Assembly (NCBI GenBank): GCA_938015445.1
Contig: CALLPE010000008.1
Span: 186,001-250,000 of the forward strand
Length of the DNA: 64,000 bases
DNA from: an uncultured Pirellulales bacterium
Lineage (GTDB): Bacteria; Planctomycetota; Planctomycetia; Pirellulales; Thermoguttaceae
Direction of reading: 5' to 3'
The notes under the pieces are model-generated. The model ran no database searches. It was not told where the DNA came from and worked only from the letters and a program-made list of their open reading frames with translations. Below are positions 38,461 to 47,798 of the stretch, in pieces. Every line of letters begins with the position of its first letter. The first letter of the stretch is position 1. Both the position numbers and the translations under genes were made by a program.

Positions 38461-38714
38461 CCGCAGGCGGCCGCGCAGGTGACGACGGCCTTTCCTGCAA
38501 GCGCCTGTGTGCGGCGCTTGACGCGCCAACCAGCCAATGGCGCGACGACCGGCGTTTCGCGTGACAGTAACGGCACCCGCTGCTCCGCACGCCTGTTGCG
38601 CCGCGCTGGGTCGTTGCGGCGCGTTTGGCCGGGCCGTGTGCGGCTTGAGGAACGAATGAAACGCGGCAGTACGCTTGCAGGAGCTGCTGCCAGCAAGGCA
38701 TCGGAGGGCCAGAG

Positions 38715-39881
38715 ATGGACGTGCGAACTTATCGAGCTGCTACCATGCACGAGGCGTTGGCGATCGTGCGCCGCGAGCTGGGGCCCGACGCCGCCGTGCT
38801 GCACACCCGCGAAGTCCGTACCCGCGCGTTATTCGGCCTGTTGCCGGGCAAGCGATGGATCGAGGTGACGGCCTCCGCGGGCGTCAACGTTCCCAGCCGG
38901 CTTCCACCGGCGGCTCAACCGGCGGTTGCACCGGCGCTGGCGGGGACGCGGGCAATGAGCGAACGGCTGTCTTTAGGCGTCGCCGGGGCTGTGGCAACGC
39001 AAGAGTTGTCCACCCACGTGCAGAGCCAGTTGCGCGACCTGCAAGCTATGGTCAAGCAATTGTGCCAGCGGGCGCCGCATCAACACCGCGATCTGCCGGA
39101 AGAGCTGTTCCGCCTCTACACCGATCTGATCGACTTGGACCTGAATGAGGAATTGGCCCGCGAGTTTGTGGATCGGGTGCGCAGTAGCGCTAGCCCCGCC
39201 GAATTGCCCGACCCGGTGCTGCTCAAAGCGCGCGTCGCCCGACTCATCGAGGAGGAGGTATCCGTCACTGGGCCGATTGCAGTGCAGCCTGGGTTGCGGC
39301 GGGTGGCGGCGTTGGTCGGTCCGACGGGCGTCGGCAAAACCACCACCATCGCCAAATTGGCCGCCAATTACCGCCTGCGCGAGAAACGCCAGGTGGGCCT
39401 GATAACAGTCGATACTTACCGCATCGCCGCCGTCGAACAATTGCGCACTTACGCCGAAATCATCGACCTGCCCATGCAAGTCGTCTCCACCCCGAAAGAA
39501 ATGCGCCAAGCCGTGCGCCGCATGGGAGAGCTGGACTTGATCTTGGTCGATACCGCCGGCCGCAGCCCCAAAGATGAAGTCAAACTCCAAGAATTGAAAG
39601 CGTTTTTGCACGAGGCTTCGGCCGACGAGGTGCATCTGGTGCTGAGCGTGACCGCCGGACGACGCACCCTGGAAGAAACTGCCGAGCGCTTCGCCGAGGT
39701 AGGCACTACGGCGCTAGTGCTTACGAAGTTGGACGAAGCGCCCACTTTGGGAGCAGTGCTGCCTCTGCTGCGGCGCAGCCGGCTTCCGCTGAGCTATTTG
39801 ACCGACGGACAGAACGTTCCCGACGACATCGCCGTAGCCGAACCACGTAGGCTCGCCCGGCTAATCCTCAACCTCCACTGA
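38715..39881 (+). CDS. flhF: Flagellar placement GTPase FlhF (SRP family)
   Basis: 388 aa. The N-terminal B domain starts MDVRTYRAATMHEALAIV, typical of FlhF. A Pro/Ala linker (about 58-80) contains a short repeat (PAAQPAVAPALAG). The NG GTPase domain has VGPTGVGKTTT (201-211), DTYRIAAVEQLRTYA, VDTAGRSP and LTKLDEA. FlhF sets flagellar position and number at the membrane. GGAGGG lies upstream of the start. Followed by flhG, its GTPase activator. Confidence 0.95.
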   Translation: MDVRTYRAATMHEALAIVRRELGPDAAVLHTREVRTRALFGLLPGKRWIEVTASAGVNVPSRLPPAAQPAVAPALAGTRAMSERLSLGVAGAVATQELSTHVQSQLRDLQAMVKQLCQRAPHQHRDLPEELFRLYTDLIDLDLNEELAREFVDRVRSSASPAELPDPVLLKARVARLIEEEVSVTGPIAVQPGLRRVAALVGPTGVGKTTTIAKLAANYRLREKRQVGLITVDTYRIAAVEQLRTYAEIIDLPMQVVSTPKEMRQAVRRMGELDLILVDTAGRSPKDEVKLQELKAFLHEASADEVHLVLSVTAGRRTLEETAERFAEVGTTALVLTKLDEAPTLGAVLPLLRRSRLPLSYLTDGQNVPDDIAVAEPRRLARLILNLH

Positions 39882-39953
39882 CCCAAACCCCAAGCGGCCG
39901 CACTGGGCCGAGCAGCCCTCCGGCCGCGCTGGTTGCTAACGCTGCATTTTCCT

Positions 39954-40892
39954 ATGGCCCACCACCAGCAACAGCTATCGACGCGCGACCAGGCAGAAGC
40001 ATTGCGAAGGCTCGTGGCCCAGCGCGACCGACTGCCGATTGCGCCGCTTTGCGCCGCGGGGCGCCACCGGTGGCCGGCAGCGCCACGTGCCCGCCTGGTG
40101 GTAGTGGCCGGCGGAAAGGGAGGCGTGGGCACCACCACACTGGCGGTGAACATCGCCGTAGCCGCCGCCCAGAGCGGTCGTCGATGCCTGTTGGTCGATG
40201 TGGATGGGGAATGCGGGGATGTGGCCTCCCTGACCGCGGTGCGCGAACGATACACCGTGGCCGACGTGCTGGCCCAGCGCCGTCGGCTGGCCGAGTGTGT
40301 TCAGCCCGGGCCGGCTGATATCAAGGTACTTGTAGGCGCTTGGGGTTTTGAACGACTCTCGGATCATCCGCCTGCGGCCGCAGATGTGTTGCTCCAGCAG
40401 ATATGCGAGATGTCGGCAGAGTTGGATTTGGCCGTGTTCGACTGCGGCAATAGCCGCACCAGCATGACCGAGCGTTATTGGCGTGCAGCCGATGTGGTGC
40501 TCGTGGTCGGTTCGGTCGAACCGGCTGCGATATTGGACACGTACGCGGCCATCAAACAGTTGTACCACCGCCGGGCGCAAGGAAGACTGTTTTCGGTGGT
40601 GAACCGGGCGCCGAACAGGGCTGCGGCGGAATCGGTACATCAGCGGTTGCGGGAAGCGTGCCATCGTTTCTTGGCGGTTGTCTTGGGCGCGGCAGGAACG
40701 GTCTGTCACGACGAAGCGGTGGCCGCGGCAAACCGTTGCGGGATACCGGTGGTGCTGCGTTGGCCCGACTGCCAGGCCGCAAAAGACATCTGCGCCTTGA
40801 CACAGCGCGCGTTATGCCTTGCCGGTGGTGCGAAAGGAGTAAGTGCAGAAGCGACAGAAACACTTAAGATTCGGGCCGGCGGCAGCCGATAA
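39954..40892 (+). CDS. flhG: FlhG/FleN MinD-like ATPase
   Basis: 312 aa from the ATG at 39954; a TTG 7 codons earlier is in frame. The N-terminal DQAEALR (residues 12-18) matches the FlhG activator motif that stimulates FlhF. The deviant Walker A is GGKGGVGTTT, then LLVDVDGECGDVASL and FDCGNS in the switch region. Controls flagellar number together with FlhF. The last 8 bases contain GCCGATAA, a sigma28 -10-like octamer overlapping the stop. Confidence 0.9.
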   Translation: MAHHQQQLSTRDQAEALRRLVAQRDRLPIAPLCAAGRHRWPAAPRARLVVVAGGKGGVGTTTLAVNIAVAAAQSGRRCLLVDVDGECGDVASLTAVRERYTVADVLAQRRRLAECVQPGPADIKVLVGAWGFERLSDHPPAAADVLLQQICEMSAELDLAVFDCGNSRTSMTERYWRAADVVLVVGSVEPAAILDTYAAIKQLYHRRAQGRLFSVVNRAPNRAAAESVHQRLREACHRFLAVVLGAAGTVCHDEAVAAANRCGIPVVLRWPDCQAAKDICALTQRALCLAGGAKGVSAEATETLKIRAGGSR

Positions 40893-40973
40893 CAGCCGAA
40901 AAGCGTTATTAGCCGCCATGCTGTTAAATTGCAACGATTAAGCAGATTTTAGCGGCAATGCAGGAAAGCGCCC

Positions 40974-41243
40974 GTGCCTCGAATCTATGCCGGAGTCCTC
41001 GGCTTTTTGGCGATGCTTGTTTCCCTTGCACGTGGCCTTGTCCACGGCAGCCAGCCTGACCAGATAATCGGAAATGCTTGTTTTTACCTCTGGGTGTATG
41101 CGGCCATTGGTTATCTGGCTGGTTGGGTCGCACAGACGACAATCGAGGCTTCGGTCCGCACTCGCGTACACGAGCAACTCAGTGCGCAGGCTGCTGCGGA
41201 AGCTAGCAGCGACGGCGCGAGCGGAGCTTCCGGCGGAGCGTAA
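40974..41243 (+). CDS. Small membrane protein between flhG and the sigma28 gene
   Basis: 89 aa, GTG start. Two hydrophobic segments (residues about 5-22 and 33-52) and a short Ala/Ser/Gly-rich tail. No known family recognised. Its position inside the flagellar block suggests a role in regulating or placing the flagellum. Coding status is supported by membrane pattern, position and lack of alternatives, not by homology. Confidence 0.6.
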   Translation: MPRIYAGVLGFLAMLVSLARGLVHGSQPDQIIGNACFYLWVYAAIGYLAGWVAQTTIEASVRTRVHEQLSAQAAAEASSDGASGASGGA

Positions 41244-41307
41244 TCCGCAAAAGTAAACTTCAGCGGCTAAAACCAGCTCGCAAGGTAGCACAACGCAACA
41301 GCCACGC

Positions 41308-41329
41308 GGCGGCCGCGGATTCGGCCGCC
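41308..41329 (+). promoter_or_regulatory. GC-rich hairpin in the leader of the sigma28 gene
   Basis: GGCGGCCG (41308-41315) and CGGCCGCC (41322-41329) form a perfect 8-bp stem with loop CGGATT. An A-rich run and a smaller CCGGC/GCCGG fold (around 41355-41372) follow. With no U-run after it, this is not an intrinsic terminator on the plus strand; a leader RNA structure is possible. Confidence 0.5.
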
Positions 41330-41406
41330 CTCAAAAACAAAAAACACCCCCTGCCGGCTAACCGGCCGGTGCGGCGGAGTCAATTGGACCCGACACGGAG
41401 GATCGC

Positions 41407-42189
41407 ATGTCCACCACCGTTGCTGGCGAGGAAATCGAACAACTGTGGGTCGAGTTCAAGAAGAACCCTGGCAACAAGGAACTGCGCAACCGGCTGGTGG
41501 AAATCTACCTGCCCTTGGTCAAATACAATGCCGAGCGTATCTGGGCCAGACTGCCTGAAGGCGTGGAATTGGACGACCTGATCTCGGCTGGTGTGTTCGG
41601 CCTGATGGACGCCATCGACTCGTTCGATCTACAGCGGGGAGTGAAGTTCGAAACCTATTGCGTCCCGCGCATCCGCGGCGCGATGCTCGATGAACTGCGC
41701 ACCATGGATTGGGTGCCCCGCCTTGTGCGCTCCAAGGCCAGCAAACTCAACGAGGCTATGAAGAACCTCGAGTCGCGCTTGGGACGCCAGCCCAGCGAAC
41801 AAGAACTGGCCGAAGAGTTGGGCATCTCGCAAGAAGAGCTGGAAAAGATGATGGCCGAGGCCAGCGCCGTCAACCTCATCAGCCTTAACCGGAAGTGGTA
41901 CGAGACCGACAGCTACAAGGACGTCCGCGAAATAGACATCCTCGAGGATAAGAAAGGCGAAGACCCCACCAAACGAATCCAGCGCAACGACCTGATGCGA
42001 CTGATCACCAAGGGCCTAAGTCGCAACGAGCGGTTGATCATCATTCTCTATTACTACGAAGAGCTGACGATGAAAGAGATCGGGGCTACGCTGGACCTTT
42101 CCGAAAGCCGCGTCAGCCAGATGCACAGCGCGATCGTCCAACGGCTGCAAAACCAACTCAACCGCCGCCGCACCGAGTTCGGCTCCTGA
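41407..42189 (+). CDS. fliA: Flagellar sigma factor, FliA/WhiG type
   Basis: 260 aa with a strong GGAGG ribosome site 6 bp upstream. Region 2 (YLPLVKYNAERIWARLPEGV then ELDDLISAGVFGLMDAI), KFETYCVPRIRGAMLDELR, region 3 (RQPSEQELAEELGIS) and region 4 (LTMKEIGATLDLSESRVSQM) are complete. Directs RNA polymerase to late flagellar promoters. It closes the flhA-flhF-flhG block, a common arrangement. No anti-sigma factor FlgM is encoded next to it. Confidence 0.95.
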   Translation: MSTTVAGEEIEQLWVEFKKNPGNKELRNRLVEIYLPLVKYNAERIWARLPEGVELDDLISAGVFGLMDAIDSFDLQRGVKFETYCVPRIRGAMLDELRTMDWVPRLVRSKASKLNEAMKNLESRLGRQPSEQELAEELGISQEELEKMMAEASAVNLISLNRKWYETDSYKDVREIDILEDKKGEDPTKRIQRNDLMRLITKGLSRNERLIIILYYYEELTMKEIGATLDLSESRVSQMHSAIVQRLQNQLNRRRTEFGS

Positions 42190-42196
42190 GCAGCAC

Positions 42197-42227
42197 GGCT
42201 GCGCAATTGCAACCGAGCAGCCTTCTT
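42197..42227 (+). terminator. Possible weak terminator after the sigma28 gene
   Basis: GGCTGC (42197-42202) pairs with GCAGCC (42217-42222) across a 14-base loop, followed by TTCTT. The stem is short and the loop long. Confidence 0.35.
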
Positions 42228-42259
42228 GGCTAGTTGCGGACAATTCTTCTTCACTGCTA

Positions 42260-42356
42260 GGCGGATTGTCTGTTTCGCTGTTGGCCGGATTATCGCTTGC
42301 GCTGTTGGGCGCACTGTCTGCTAACGGTTCTTGCCGGATTCTCTGCTTGCTGTCTT
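42260..42356. repeat. Degenerate tandem array, four units of 23-26 bp
   Basis: Units 42260-42282, 42283-42306, 42307-42332 and 42333-42356 share GGCGGATT-GTCTG-TTCGCTGTT. Weaker copies appear to continue to about 42460. Confidence 0.75.
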
Positions 42357-42821
42357 GCATAATTGTCGTGTTCGCTGCTTTCCGGGTTTTCTCCTTTCGG
42401 GACTTGCTTGTTTGCCACTTGTTGGATTATGTGCGGCAATCGCGAGCCAAAATCGCGACGGCACGTCATTCTCCGCCATAGCGCGCAACCGACTACGTGC
42501 CGTTCCTGCTACCCTGCCGTAAATGCCGGCATTTCTTTTCGGATTGGAATATCCTATTTATTCCCATTAGTCTGCGCAGGGCTGCGCTGTAATGTAACTC
42601 TCGCCGCTTCTCTGTTTTGCGCCGACATAGTATATTAGCTGGTTCACTCGCGCCGAACTGGCAGACGGTGTCAGTCAGCGGTGCACTATCAGGCGCAGCC
42701 TATCGAGAACCATCAGCGGCGCAGACAAGCCGAGTCGCCGACAGCCGGGGTTCCTTAACGCAAAAGCAGGCGAGCACAGTACTTGCGTGGCGGAAAAGCC
42801 GGCTATGCTGGAGAGACAAGC

Positions 42822-45512
42822 GTGAGCACACTGAACCTTGACAAGATATTTTCTCCTACGCGCGTGGCGGTAATCGGCGCTAGCGACAACCCAACCAGCG
42901 TCGGGTACACAGTACTACGCAATTTGGTTGGTTCGGGTTTCCGGGGCGTGGTGTATCCGGTTAATCCCAAACGCGAAGCCGTGCAGGGCATCCAAGCCTA
43001 CAAAGACATCTTCAGCCTACCGCATCCCCCCGACTTGGCCGTTATCTGCACGCGGGCAGAGACGGTGCCGGGCATCGTACGGCAGTGCGGCGAGGTGGGG
43101 ACGCTGGGCCTGGTGATCATCTCGGCCGGCTTCCGCGAGATCGGCGCCGAAGGCAGAAAGCTGGAGCAGCAAATCCTCGATGAGCAGAAGAAGTTCCGCG
43201 GCATGAGGATCATCGGGCCGAACTGCCTGGGGATCATCGTGCCGGGAATACATCTGAACGCCAGCTTCGCAACGGCCACTCCGGCCAAGGGGCATGTAGG
43301 TTTCATCTCGCAGTCCGGGGCACTGTGTACTTCGGTCCTGGATTGGGCCTTGGATGAGGGGATCGGCTTCTCTTACTTCGTATCGGTGGGCAACATGCTC
43401 GACGTGAGCATGGGCGACTTGATCGACTATTTCGGCTCGGCTACCGAAACGCAGTCGATCATCCTGTACATCGAGTCGATCAGCGAGGCACGCGAGTTCA
43501 TGTCGGCCGCTCGGGCCTTCGCCCGGACCAAACCCATCGTGGCCTACAAAGCGGGCCGGTTCGCCGAGTCGGCCCAAGCGGCTGCCTCGCACACCGGCGC
43601 GATGGCTGGCGTGGACGCGGTTTACGAGGCGGCGTTTCAGCGGGCGGGCATCGAACGCATCTTCCAGATCGAGGACATGTTCGACTGCGCCGAGCTGCTG
43701 GCCCGGCAGCAGCCACCCAAAGGCGACCGGTTGGCCATCGTCACCAACGCCGGCGGTCCCGGGGTGATGACCACCGACGCCTTAATCGCCCGCGACGGAA
43801 AACTCGCCCGATTGTCCGAAGAGTCGATGCGCGAACTGAACGAGTTGCTGCCACCGTTCTGGTCGCACGGCAATCCCATCGACGTGCTGGGCGATGCCCC
43901 TCCGGAACGCTTCGCCCGGGCGACCGAAATCGCCCTGAAAGACCCTAACGTCGACGCAGTGCTAGTGATACTTACGCCGCAGGCCATGACCGATTCGACG
44001 GGCACTGCCGAGGAAGTGGCCAGGGTAGCCGCCGGAAAGCACAAGCCGGTATTGGCCGCCTGGATGGGCAGCCGGGTGGTCAGTCAAGGCGTACAGATTC
44101 TCAGTAGCGCGGGCATTCCCACCTACAGCACGCCCGAACAGGCCGTCCGCGCCTTCATGCACTTGGTCTCCTACGCCCGTAACCTGCAAATCCTCCACGA
44201 AACGCCGCGCGACATCCCGGTGGAATTCACTTTGGATCGGCAGCGGCTGCGGGGGGTATTCAATACGATACTGACCGAGGGCGAGGACATCCTGTCGGAG
44301 AACGTATCGAAGGCCTTCCTGGAGGCTTATGAAATCCCGGTCACCAAGCCGCAGCCAGCCCGTACCGCTGAGGAGGCCGTCGAGGTTGCCCAGCAGATCG
44401 GGTATCCGGTAGTGCTTAAAATCCATTCGCCGCAGATCACGCACAAGACCGACGTGGGCGGCGTGGCCCTGAATCTGACGAACGACGAGGCGGTGCGCAA
44501 GGCCTTCGAGCGGATGATGACTCAGGCCAAGCAGAAGCGCCCGGACGCCATTATTCGCGGCGTGACCGTGCAGAAAATGGTCGCCCACCCTAACGGCTTC
44601 GAGCTGATTATGGGCACCCGCAAAGACCCGGTCTTCGGCGCGGTGATCATGGTGGGCATGGGCGGCATAGCAGCCGAGGTATTTCAAGACCGGGCGCTAG
44701 GGCTGCCGCCGTTGAACGAATCGTTGGCCCGCCGGATGCTCGAATCGCTCCGTTCCTGGCCGCTGTTGCAGGGTTACCGGGGCAAGCCGGGAGTTAACAT
44801 CGACCGGTTGATCGAGATCATCATGCGATTCTCTTATTTGGTGGCCGATTATCCGGAAATCAAAGAGCTGGACATCAACCCCTTGCTGGTGACTCCCGAG
44901 GACGTCATCGCGCTGGATGCCCGGGTAGTGATCGACCGCGACTTGGTCGTGCACGCGGTGCGGCCTTACGCGCACTTGGCCATCCGGCCGTATCCCGAGG
45001 AGTTCGTCGCCCAGCGGCAACTAAAAGACGGCACGCCGGTGATACTTCGGCCCATCAAGCCCGAGGACGAACCGATGTGGCACGAGTTGCTGGCAAGCTG
45101 CTCGACGCAATCGATCTGGTTCCGCTTTAGCTATCTGTTCAAGCAGACCACCCATGAAATGGCTGCTCGATACTGCTTTATCGACTACGACCGCGAACTG
45201 GGCATTGTGGCCGAGATCGAGGAGAACGGGCAGCGGAAGCTGATTGGCGTGGGACGTTTGGTGGCCGACGTGAATCACGAAACCGCCGAATACGCGGTGA
45301 TCGTCGTCGACCGCTGGCACGGTCACGGCTTGGGCGGCCTGCTGACGGACTACTGCTGCGACGAAGTGGCCAAGAAATGGGGCATCAAGAAGATCGTGGC
45401 CGAGGTCTCGAAAGATAACGTGAGGATGTTGGCTACCTTCCGTAACCGCGGATTCTCTTTAGATGCCAACCGCGAACAAGATGTGGTAATCGTCACCAAG
45501 GACCTGGCGTGA
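42822..45512 (+). CDS. ADP-forming acyl-CoA synthetase/GNAT acetyltransferase fusion (Pat/AcsD-like)
   Basis: 896 aa from the GTG at 42822 (GGAGAG 7 bp upstream). A CoA-binding Rossmann domain (VAVIGASDNPTSVGY) and succinyl-CoA-ligase-like domains come first, including ASHTGAMAG with His257, the phospho-histidine position of ADP-forming acyl-CoA synthetases. An ATP-grasp domain (GYPVVLKIHSPQITHKTDVG) follows. The C-terminal GNAT domain (about 735-890) has VDRWHGHGLGGLLTDYC. This is the layout of Pat protein lysine acetyltransferases. Family knowledge: in Salmonella Pat the synthetase half is reported inactive, lacking that His. Here it is kept, so either activity is possible. Confidence 0.88.
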   Translation: MSTLNLDKIFSPTRVAVIGASDNPTSVGYTVLRNLVGSGFRGVVYPVNPKREAVQGIQAYKDIFSLPHPPDLAVICTRAETVPGIVRQCGEVGTLGLVIISAGFREIGAEGRKLEQQILDEQKKFRGMRIIGPNCLGIIVPGIHLNASFATATPAKGHVGFISQSGALCTSVLDWALDEGIGFSYFVSVGNMLDVSMGDLIDYFGSATETQSIILYIESISEAREFMSAARAFARTKPIVAYKAGRFAESAQAAASHTGAMAGVDAVYEAAFQRAGIERIFQIEDMFDCAELLARQQPPKGDRLAIVTNAGGPGVMTTDALIARDGKLARLSEESMRELNELLPPFWSHGNPIDVLGDAPPERFARATEIALKDPNVDAVLVILTPQAMTDSTGTAEEVARVAAGKHKPVLAAWMGSRVVSQGVQILSSAGIPTYSTPEQAVRAFMHLVSYARNLQILHETPRDIPVEFTLDRQRLRGVFNTILTEGEDILSENVSKAFLEAYEIPVTKPQPARTAEEAVEVAQQIGYPVVLKIHSPQITHKTDVGGVALNLTNDEAVRKAFERMMTQAKQKRPDAIIRGVTVQKMVAHPNGFELIMGTRKDPVFGAVIMVGMGGIAAEVFQDRALGLPPLNESLARRMLESLRSWPLLQGYRGKPGVNIDRLIEIIMRFSYLVADYPEIKELDINPLLVTPEDVIALDARVVIDRDLVVHAVRPYAHLAIRPYPEEFVAQRQLKDGTPVILRPIKPEDEPMWHELLASCSTQSIWFRFSYLFKQTTHEMAARYCFIDYDRELGIVAEIEENGQRKLIGVGRLVADVNHETAEYAVIVVDRWHGHGLGGLLTDYCCDEVAKKWGIKKIVAEVSKDNVRMLATFRNRGFSLDANREQDVVIVTKDLA

Positions 45513-45626
45513 CCGAACGCGTTATTTTTGCGGAACTATGATCCATAGCTTTGCGGTCAGCCATAGCCTAAGGCCAGAACTGCCGCGAATCCCGGCCGGT
45601 CTTATAGCGGCAGCCTGAAACAGTAG

Positions 45627-46310
45627 TCACTCCTGGCTTCGTCCTGTGAAGCGCACGATGAAGTACAGCAGCGTCAGCAGTGCCTGCAAAGTGGCAGCTA
45701 CGTAAGTAAGCGCTGCTGCGTTCAACACGCGCGATACATAATACATCTGGTCTTGGCTGACAATTCCCAGCATTGCCAATTGTTGCTTGGCCCGGGCGCT
45801 GGCGTTGTACTCCACCGGCAGGTTGACAAGCTGGAAGAACACTACGCCGGAAAAAAGCGCTATGCCGAGCCAAATCAGCAAGGCGTTCATGTTAAGTATT
45901 GCGCCAAGAATGATTAGGATAATGCCGGCATTGCTCCCGAAACCTGCTACCGGCACAGCCGCGTTGCGGATTGCCAATGGCGCATACTGGTAAGCGTGCT
46001 GAAGGGCGTGCCCGGCCTCGTGTGCCGCTATGCCCACGGCCGCAAGCGACCGACCGTGATACACTTCTGGGCTGAGGCGCACTACCCTGTCTCTTGGGTC
46101 GTAATGATCGCTTAGATGGCCGGGCGTTTCTTCGATTTCCACGTCGGTCACGCCTGCGGAGTTGAGAATATGCCGCGCCGCAGCCGCACCGCTCAGCGGA
46201 GCTGGCATCTGTTCAGCCGCCGCATAGTTGACCCTAATCCGCAGTTGTGCCCATAAACCCAGCAGAAACGCAGGCAGCACGATCAAAAAGTACAACGGGT
46301 CGAAGAACAT
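45627..46310 (-). CDS. YugP-like membrane zinc metallopeptidase
   Basis: 227 aa. HEAGH (97-101) is the zinc-binding motif. An N-terminal helix (about 5-22), a helix pair after the active site (115-160) and a C-terminal helix (about 198-220) place it in the inner membrane. Length and layout fit the neutral zinc metallopeptidase (YugP) family, whose substrates are unknown. GGGAGA lies upstream of the start. Convergent with the acetyltransferase gene across 114 bp. Confidence 0.9.
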   Translation of the reverse strand: MFFDPLYFLIVLPAFLLGLWAQLRIRVNYAAAEQMPAPLSGAAAARHILNSAGVTDVEIEETPGHLSDHYDPRDRVVRLSPEVYHGRSLAAVGIAAHEAGHALQHAYQYAPLAIRNAAVPVAGFGSNAGIILIILGAILNMNALLIWLGIALFSGVVFFQLVNLPVEYNASARAKQQLAMLGIVSQDQMYYVSRVLNAAALTYVAATLQALLTLLYFIVRFTGRSQE

Positions 46311-46775
46311 CGTTTATTTTCTCCCTCGATTGGCGCACCAGCCGGGCAGCACTGCCGTGTGTGGCCGATGTAAATAGTCCCTTGTCAATACGTTCGACAC
46401 CCGCCGACGGTTCTATCCGGCATGCCCAACTGATGGGCATCTGTAATTATGATACTCGACACACTCCTGTGGTGACAATTCACCAGTTCAGCCGTGAACC
46501 GCGCCGGGGTGCTGTTTCGACAACCGGCAGCACAACGATTTCCGCAGCTTCTCACCCATTTCTACAAAATACTAGGATATCCATACAAAATACTAGGATA
46601 TCCAATGGCATCAGACCACCCCACCGCGACACCCCTCACCCGACGCCCGGTCCTGCGCGTCGAATATACCCAGCCTTCTTGAAAACCTTGGCGGTTTGTC
46701 GTAAGTCGTATTCAGATAGTGAGTTGATCGATAGTCGCGCGAATCGCCGCAGCGGTTAGGTGTCTGTTTGTTTTC
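46311..46775. other. Gene-free stretch with a 21-bp duplication
   Basis: No supported ORF. Contains the repeat at 46563-46604. The YugP-like gene's promoter should lie in its left part, but no clear elements were seen. Confidence 0.45.
46563..46604. repeat. Perfect 21-bp tandem duplication
   Basis: The unit begins TACAAAATACTAGGATATCC. Copies at 46563-46583 and 46584-46604 are identical. The unit is AT-rich, unlike its surroundings, and contains the palindrome GGATATCC. Confidence 0.88.
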
Positions 46776-47798
46776 CTACGGGGCGACAAGCACTATCTTT
46801 CCCACCAGATGGCTTCGCCCGAGCAGCGTTTTTTCCTCTTGCAGGCGATGAGCTTCTGCCGTTTCGGATAGCGGCAACACTTTACCGATTAAGGCCTTAA
46901 GCAAGCCGCGGGCGGTCCAATCGTTTATCTGCAACGCCGCGGCCCGCTGTTTGTCGGGTGTGGCGTTGAACATCGCAAAGCCATATGCCGAGCAGTCTCT
47001 GGTGTAGAACGGACCCAACGGAAACACCGGCCGGGCGTCGCGGCCAGCCATCAGTATCAGCCGTCCGCGGGGGGCCAAGTGCCTTACGGCCAGCTCCAGG
47101 TCCGGTTCGCGTAGTGTCTCGAACCACAGGTCGATCGGGCCGAAGTCGCCCAACAGTTTGTCGATCTGCTCGCGCCGGTAGTCGATTACCAACTCGGCAC
47201 CCAGCTTGCGGCACAGTTCGGCCTTTTGGTCGTTCCCGGCCGTAGTCGCCACCGAGGCACCCACAGCGCGAGCCATCTGCACCACACACGATCCCACTCC
47301 GCCCGAACCGCCATTTACGAAGACCTTTTCGCCGGGCCGCAATTTGCCGTGCGTAAACAGGCCTAAATGTGCCGTGATACCCACCAGGGCCAATGCGGCG
47401 GCGTCGGTCGAGGCCACCGCGGCAGGAATTGGATAAAGCCAGCAGGCGTCCACGGCTGCGTACTGGGCGAAGGTTCCCTGCCGGCCGAACATGCCCTGGT
47501 TGCTGCACCAAACCCGATCGCCTTTGGCAAGCCGCACGATCTGGCGGCCTTCGGCATCCAGCGGCGGAGTCACGTCCGGCCCGACCTCCTCCACCACGCC
47601 CGCCAGATCGCACCCGACGATGTATGGCTTGGGCAGTTCCATCGGCACGCTGCCGGCGCGAATGTATGTATCGATAGGGTTTACCGAAACGGCTTCCACC
47701 CTGACCAGCACTTTGCTACCGTCAGGTTTCGGGTCGGGCAAATCGCCGTAGCAGATTACCTCCGGCGGTCCTGGGCGCTCAATAAAAGCAGCTTTCAT
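46776..47798 (-). CDS. NADPH:quinone reductase-like oxidoreductase (MDR superfamily)
   Basis: 340 aa from the ATG at 47798, which overlaps the upstream stop (ATGA); the frame is open further upstream but is there part of the other gene. A GroES-like N-terminal domain (VEAVSVNPIDTYIRAGSVP) and the nucleotide-binding motif VNGGSGGVGSCVVQMARA are present. No structural zinc Cys cluster, as in quinone reductases (zeta-crystallin group). Reduces quinones or enones with NADPH. Coupled to the zinc-ribbon membrane protein gene. Confidence 0.88.
   Translation of the reverse strand: MKAAFIERPGPPEVICYGDLPDPKPDGSKVLVRVEAVSVNPIDTYIRAGSVPMELPKPYIVGCDLAGVVEEVGPDVTPPLDAEGRQIVRLAKGDRVWCSNQGMFGRQGTFAQYAAVDACWLYPIPAAVASTDAAALALVGITAHLGLFTHGKLRPGEKVFVNGGSGGVGSCVVQMARAVGASVATTAGNDQKAELCRKLGAELVIDYRREQIDKLLGDFGPIDLWFETLREPDLELAVRHLAPRGRLILMAGRDARPVFPLGPFYTRDCSAYGFAMFNATPDKQRAAALQINDWTARGLLKALIGKVLPLSETAEAHRLQEEKTLLGRSHLVGKIVLVAP

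Larger units (their letters stand above)
42190..42821. other. Intergenic region with a 24-bp repeat array
   Basis: The 632 bp contain a weak terminator hairpin (42197-42227), the array at 42260-42356 and a GGAGAG ribosome site for the next gene. Frames across the array give repeated peptides on the minus strand and are not taken as genes. Confidence 0.5.

Noticed and set aside
41308..41329. Hairpin as an intrinsic terminator of the small membrane protein gene
   Set aside because: The stem is followed by an A-rich run, not U-rich, on the plus strand.
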